Assembly (NCBI RefSeq): GCF_964340395.1 | Contig: NC_135549.1 | Coordinates: 1,298,501-1,362,500 of the forward strand | Direction: 5' to 3' | From: Glandiceps talaboti | Taxonomy: Eukaryota > Hemichordata > Enteropneusta > Spengelidae | Length of the DNA stretch: 64,000 nucleotides | Shown here: piece by piece, positions 60,901-64,000 of the stretch | Layout: each line of letters begins with the position of its first letter | Position numbering within the stretch: the first letter of the stretch is position 1 | Translations under genes and position numbers: made by a program | The notes under the pieces: generated by a model | Databases searched by the model: none | Told to the model about the DNA's origin: nothing | What the model saw: only the letters and a program-made list of their open reading frames with translations

Positions 60901-63582
60901 ATAATAATAATAATTTTTTTAGGTCAAAGTTGGTATTTGCATAAATACTACATGATTTATTTTATTCATTTCTCTATTACACTTCATCACAGGCAAGTAA
61001 AGTAGTCTGATTGAAACCACTGATCTGACTTTTAGTGGAAATGACACCAATTCAATTTGGTAGAAATAACAAAATGCAAAGCCCCAAAACACATGATTTG
61101 TTCCACTTACATCACCTTCCATTGAGAGTGATGGTATCTCAAAATCCATGCCACGCTCCTTTGATAGTTTGTGAATCCATTCCATCACAGGATTCTGATT
61201 ACTGCTCCCCTACAACAAACAAAACAATGGAAATCACTTTTTTATTTTTTAGAATAGGTGAGGGTAGGTAGAATTTTAAAAAAAAAAATCTTTTTTGATG
61301 TGCACGTATCTAGTTCAGGTAGTTATATTTTCCATGTGATCTCTGTGTTATTGGTTTCTTTCCATTAGATGTAAAGCCATTACAGATTGGAAGAACAGTT
61401 TTATATTGTCTTTTCCAGTCAAGGTCAGTTTCCGCATCCACTATTTCTCATGAGACTTCACAATTTTATTACTTTTTTTCATGGTTTAGAAATGACATAT
61501 GTCGATTTACTTATAAAGAAAATCTTTTTTTTTTAAAAACAATTCTGATTGAAAAGTACACTTGCAACTAACAATGTGTTTGTGATAATAAATCAATACA
61601 CATATACTTGTATACAATTTTCAAAAGTTTTAACTATTTTGTACTTTAAGCCCCGAAAAGCCATAATTACAGCATTACATCCATACAATACAGGAAGGTG
61701 TCAAAATTATAATTTTATATTTCTATGAATTTCCACTTACAATTATGTCCTCAATTCTGGCAAATTTGGTTTCCTTGGGTACAAACATATCCACTGTCCA
61801 TTTCAGAAGATTCTGTAAAGAGCAAATTAAGATTGGCAAATGCCTTGGTAAGATAACGACAAAGGTAATATTTATTCAGTTGAATGGCAATATTGGAAGA
61901 CTATAATCTAAACATTGCAGTTTTGAAAATGGACAAAGATTATGTTAATTGTTTATTCATGTCTACTGATGGTAATTGTAGACTAAGGCAGACTATGGTT
62001 GTCTACACATAACCTCTACCATTCATTCCAATTGGCCAAAATCACTGTTAACTTATATTTTGTTTTTTAATGGAGTTAAAATCTGGAAAAGTCTCCCGAA
62101 GATCCTTAGAACATCTACTAGTTTGAATTCTTTTAAAATTAAATGTAAATCTCACTTTTTACATCAAATGTAATTTTTCTGATGTGCTACCCTGGTGTGT
62201 CGGTCATTATTAATAGTATTGTTTTTTACCCACTTCTTAATTTGCCATTATTTATTTTTTTATATATGTTAATGCATATTGTAAATTTCCCTTACTCGAC
62301 ATTGTGTTAGAAGCGCCTTTGGCTCAACAATTTATCGAGTTTAAATAAAGTCATAAAAAAAACAAAAAAACAAAAAAAACATAAGTTTTGAACACCCTTT
62401 TGATCACGGTGTAAATTGAGACCTGATTGGACATAGACAGTCATGTATTCTAATTGACAGCAAAGATTAGATGCTGAATCATCTACACAAGTTATGGAGT
62501 TGTAGTTAAGGGCATATTATATAAATATTACTCCTGTATGCTATTTGTCTTGGAGCTCAAGAAAATAAGTTATCTTGAGGGGCCTTATCGCTATAAATAT
62601 TAATGAGTATTCATAAACCCTTAAGTCACAGGTATTTTCCTGCAAAATGAAGAAAAATATTGGGGATAACATAATTATATCTCTCTCTGCAAGCATAACT
62701 CATGAAAAATAGGAAAACGAATGATTTGATTGACATTATGTAACCAACAATGTCAACTTAAATTGTTATGATGTAAAACAACAAGGGTAAAAATCACATA
62801 TTTTTATTCAAATATATGCAGCTTGTGAGTGGTGTGATATTTGATTTTGGAACTAAAGATAAGACTTTTGATACTTATAATTATATCACTGACATTAGTG
62901 TTAATAAAAAAGTCTGTATTTATCAGACAATACCACAGTATCAAAATCTGCACCAGTACAAAAATCATACAAAATACATGAAAGTACTACTAAAAGAATG
63001 CTACAATTGCTACTCACAAAATAAAGGTACTTTCTATTCCAAAGTAGAAGTAGTCTTGTCCAGTGGACAAAAAGCTGATCAACCTTACAAGAATTGGTCT
63101 TCCATTCCTCAATGAGAATCTGAAGAATGGGGGTCAGGTCCGTGCTTTTCTTGCAAGTGAAATAACAGTCGTTGTAATCATACTTTGAGCAGTTCACCAC
63201 CAAAGTTTTCACTAGGTCTTGTAGCTCCTGTCCAGTCTTGGTAAAGAAATCTCTTGGCAGTATCACCTTACGTGGTACTTCAACAAAGATGGCAGCCTGC
63301 TCTAAATTACCAGATTGGGCTAGAATAAGAGCAACCTCACGAGAGGCACAATTTGATACCTTCAAAAGGGGAACATTATTGCCAGATTGTTCAACCTGTA
63401 CCAATGTAGCATACAGTAAAGCCTTCTGTGGACTAGATAGAAACAAAATCAACATGAAAATCCTAAAATCAATATTAAATGATTTGTCAAATATATTATC
63501 CCTGAGAAAACAACATCTGTTAAAAACCAAGTCCTTACCATGGCTTTTTGACTAAGTCATCAGAAAGTGAACAAAACAAATA
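54943..63582 (-). CDS. 3' part of an unrecognised helical protein gene (continues off the right edge)
   Basis: Seven exons, 5' to 3': 63539-63582, 63084-63432, 61741-61812, 61116-61209, 60745-60758 (14 nt), 58937-59076 and 54943-55147. They join to an open frame of 305 residues ending KEID plus TAA. The longest exon encodes LILAQSGNLEQAAIFVEVP and similar Leu/Ala-rich amphipathic helices, suggesting a TPR/PPR-like or other solenoid fold. Later exons give QQYLASTALLRGMLERNL and LLEIAGNSACYIHVARF. I do not recognise the family with confidence; the C-terminal part of TOPAZ1-type germline proteins is one candidate to compare. The donor after 63084 (AAG/GTTGAT) is weak; a better GTAAGG site 5 nt earlier would break the frame with the next exon. 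Two LINE 3' ends, other repeats and a 3-kb satellite lie in its introns. The 5' part is outside the window. Confidence 0.75.
55148..56000. other. Gene 3 last intron, non-satellite part
   Basis: Contains an (ACAAT)n array at 55520-55590 that passes into a 21-bp repeat (ACATGTACAATATAATACA, to 55640) and degenerate CCATCCA/CAACCCA sequence (55690-55980). The acceptor is at the left end. Confidence 0.75.
56001..58960 (-). repeat. 41-bp satellite, about 72 copies, containing a 5' splice site
   Basis: The unit on the minus strand is GTACCAGTGTCCATGTGTAA followed by CAAGTGAGTAATTC and a variable GATAGTA or AAAAGTA. The array fills most of gene 3's last intron and is continuous with the real exon end at 58937-58960. 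Two main variants (TATCG and TTTTG on the plus strand) are interspersed, with occasional GAACAC for GGACAC. A few units have a 4-nt GCAT insertion near 58610-58870. Open frames reported across it come from the periodicity only. Confidence 0.95.
58937..59076 (-). CDS. Gene 3 penultimate exon whose donor seeds the 41-bp satellite
   Basis: The exon is 140 nt, with acceptor TTACTTTCAACAG and donor AACAA/GTGAGT. It encodes QQYLASTALLRGMLERNLCH through AVPVSMCN and leaves in phase 2. The last exon (54943-55147, acceptor GATTACATTAG) begins with the one nt needed to complete AAG, then LLEIAGNSAC. The last 23 nt of this exon are also the exonic part of every unit of the neighbouring array. Confidence 0.8.
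59130..59785 (+). mobile_element. 5'-truncated LINE 3' end (reverse transcriptase C-terminus)
   Basis: The open frame 59137-59484 contains FKIILLTYRVLNGTTPSYL, YKPARCLRSSNQQQLVVPR and AFYSAAPKLCNNLP...SIDTFKTQVK. This is the conserved tail that follows the reverse transcriptase domain in CR1/Jockey-like non-LTR retrotransposons. About 300 nt of T-rich 3' sequence follows, ending near ATATATAAATGTTTCATTG. The element lies antisense in an intron of gene 3. It lacks the catalytic RT and endonuclease and is dead. Confidence 0.8.
60415..60645. repeat. 45-bp tandem array with poly-C, 5 copies
   Basis: Each unit has CATAGCCCCCCCCC of varying C length, then ACTTCTGATTACATACAATT. Gene 3 intron. Confidence 0.93.
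60745..60758 (-). CDS. 14-nt micro-exon of gene 3
   Basis: CATTCAATGCAAAG lies between TTATGTCAG and GTAAGC on the minus strand. It enters in phase 1 and leaves in phase 0, exactly what is needed to join 61116-61209 (ending GAA G) to 58937-59076 (starting CAA CAA). The joined peptide is SMEAFNAKQQYLASTALLRG. A longer 25-nt reading with an acceptor 11 nt earlier breaks the frame. Confidence 0.6.
62045..62393 (+). mobile_element. Second LINE 3' end with A-rich tail
   Basis: A short frame encodes NGVKIWKSLPKILRTSTSLN and SFKIKCKSHFLHQM before a stop, the same type of RT C-terminal tail as at 59.2 kb but from a different family. A 3' region with GCGCCTTTGGCTCAAC and AATAAAGTCATAAAA runs into an A/CA-rich tail (62355-62392). 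It is 5'-truncated and antisense to gene 3. Confidence 0.72.
62530..62700. mobile_element. Reversed partial copy of repeat family D
   Basis: Shares TTTGTCTTGGAGCTCAAGAA-like sequence, ACCCTTAAGTCAC and GGGGATAACATAATTATA with the reverse complement of 24690-24895, in the same order. It is in an intron of gene 3. Confidence 0.55.
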
Positions 63583-63814
63583 CTGCAGTTATTCTGCTCA
63601 TCCTAAAACATGTCATTATTGGCATTTATAAAACATTTTCATATAACCTTCAGCTATTGGCTTAGACTGTGTCATGTTACTATGGAAGTATGGACCTCAA
63701 TTTGCACACAGAGGGCAATCTTCATTTTCTCTTTTTTGACCATGTATTTCTACTGGTGATTTGTTTTGACTATGGAAGAAATATATGCCTGAAAATGTGA
63801 TGTGTTATTATACA

Positions 63815-63985
63815 AATGTCGACTGGCCGTGAGAGCAATAGCATACGTCTGTTCACCTCTAGGGCCTGTCGATCACCTCAACATCAACCTATTTCCCGAG
63901 GGCGGAGGTTGATGTTGAGGTGATTGACAGGCCCGAGGGGGGAACTGACGTATGCTATTGCCCAAACAAGAGGCCAGTCGTCATT
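63815..63985. repeat. Long hairpin near the right edge
   Basis: The left arm 63815-63890 and right arm 63905-63985 are complementary with few mismatches. ACCTCAACATCAACCT pairs with AGGTTGATGTTGAGGT, and CAATAGCATACGTC with GACGTATGCTATTG. The loop is about 14 nt. It is upstream (gene 3 orientation) of the first exon seen, so probably intronic. Confidence 0.85.
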
Positions 63986-64000
63986 TCCCAGGCAATAGTA

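Overview
The window is animal nuclear DNA: AT-rich, with split genes using GT-AG introns, non-LTR retrotransposon tails, tRNA-derived SINEs, foldback elements and an extreme load of minisatellites. The gene families fit an invertebrate metazoan, most likely marine (deuterostome or lophotrochozoan). The sequence alone does not let me name the species.

Three genes can be built with every intron phase consistent, apart from one donor in gene 3 that was chosen to keep frame. (1) Minus strand, 33264 to 12044: a 15-exon gene for a protein of about 3129 residues. It has three Tudor domains, a CCCH zinc finger between the second and third, a long Gln-rich repetitive tail and a C-terminal RRM-like fold. 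It belongs to the TDRD type linked to piRNA and germ granules. (2) Plus strand, 35358 to 45160: an 11-exon gene for a 514-residue protein with an N-terminal membrane anchor and a HIT/GalT-type HPHAQ motif. Genes 1 and 2 are head to head, with about 2.1 kb between their start codons. (3) Minus strand, from beyond the right edge to 54943: the last seven exons, including a 14-nt micro-exon, of a helical protein I do not recognise.

Layout: 1-12 kb is non-coding and holds about nine minisatellite arrays. 12-33.3 kb is the Tudor gene, whose introns hold a 1.5-kb TIR transposon, a SINE and several arrays. 33.3-35.4 kb is the divergent promoter region. 35.4-45.2 kb is the HIT-like gene, with hairpin elements and TIR-bounded arrays in its introns. 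45.2-55 kb is intergenic and almost all satellite from 46.2 to 53.5 kb. 55-64 kb is gene 3, with two LINE 3' ends and a 3-kb, 72-copy array.

The most unusual signal is that several arrays or duplications appear to grow out of exon-intron junctions. The 41-bp array at 56.0-58.96 kb repeats the last 23 nt of a gene 3 exon plus 18 nt of its intron, so it holds about 72 copies of an active 5' splice site. A 38-bp array in the Tudor gene resembles the end of exon 4 in the same way. Short duplications of an acceptor/exon start (22.3 kb) and of an exon end/donor (43.1 kb) look like early stages. A second theme is TIR-bounded elements with a satellite core: a 78-bp family in two inverted copies and a 38-bp family in one.
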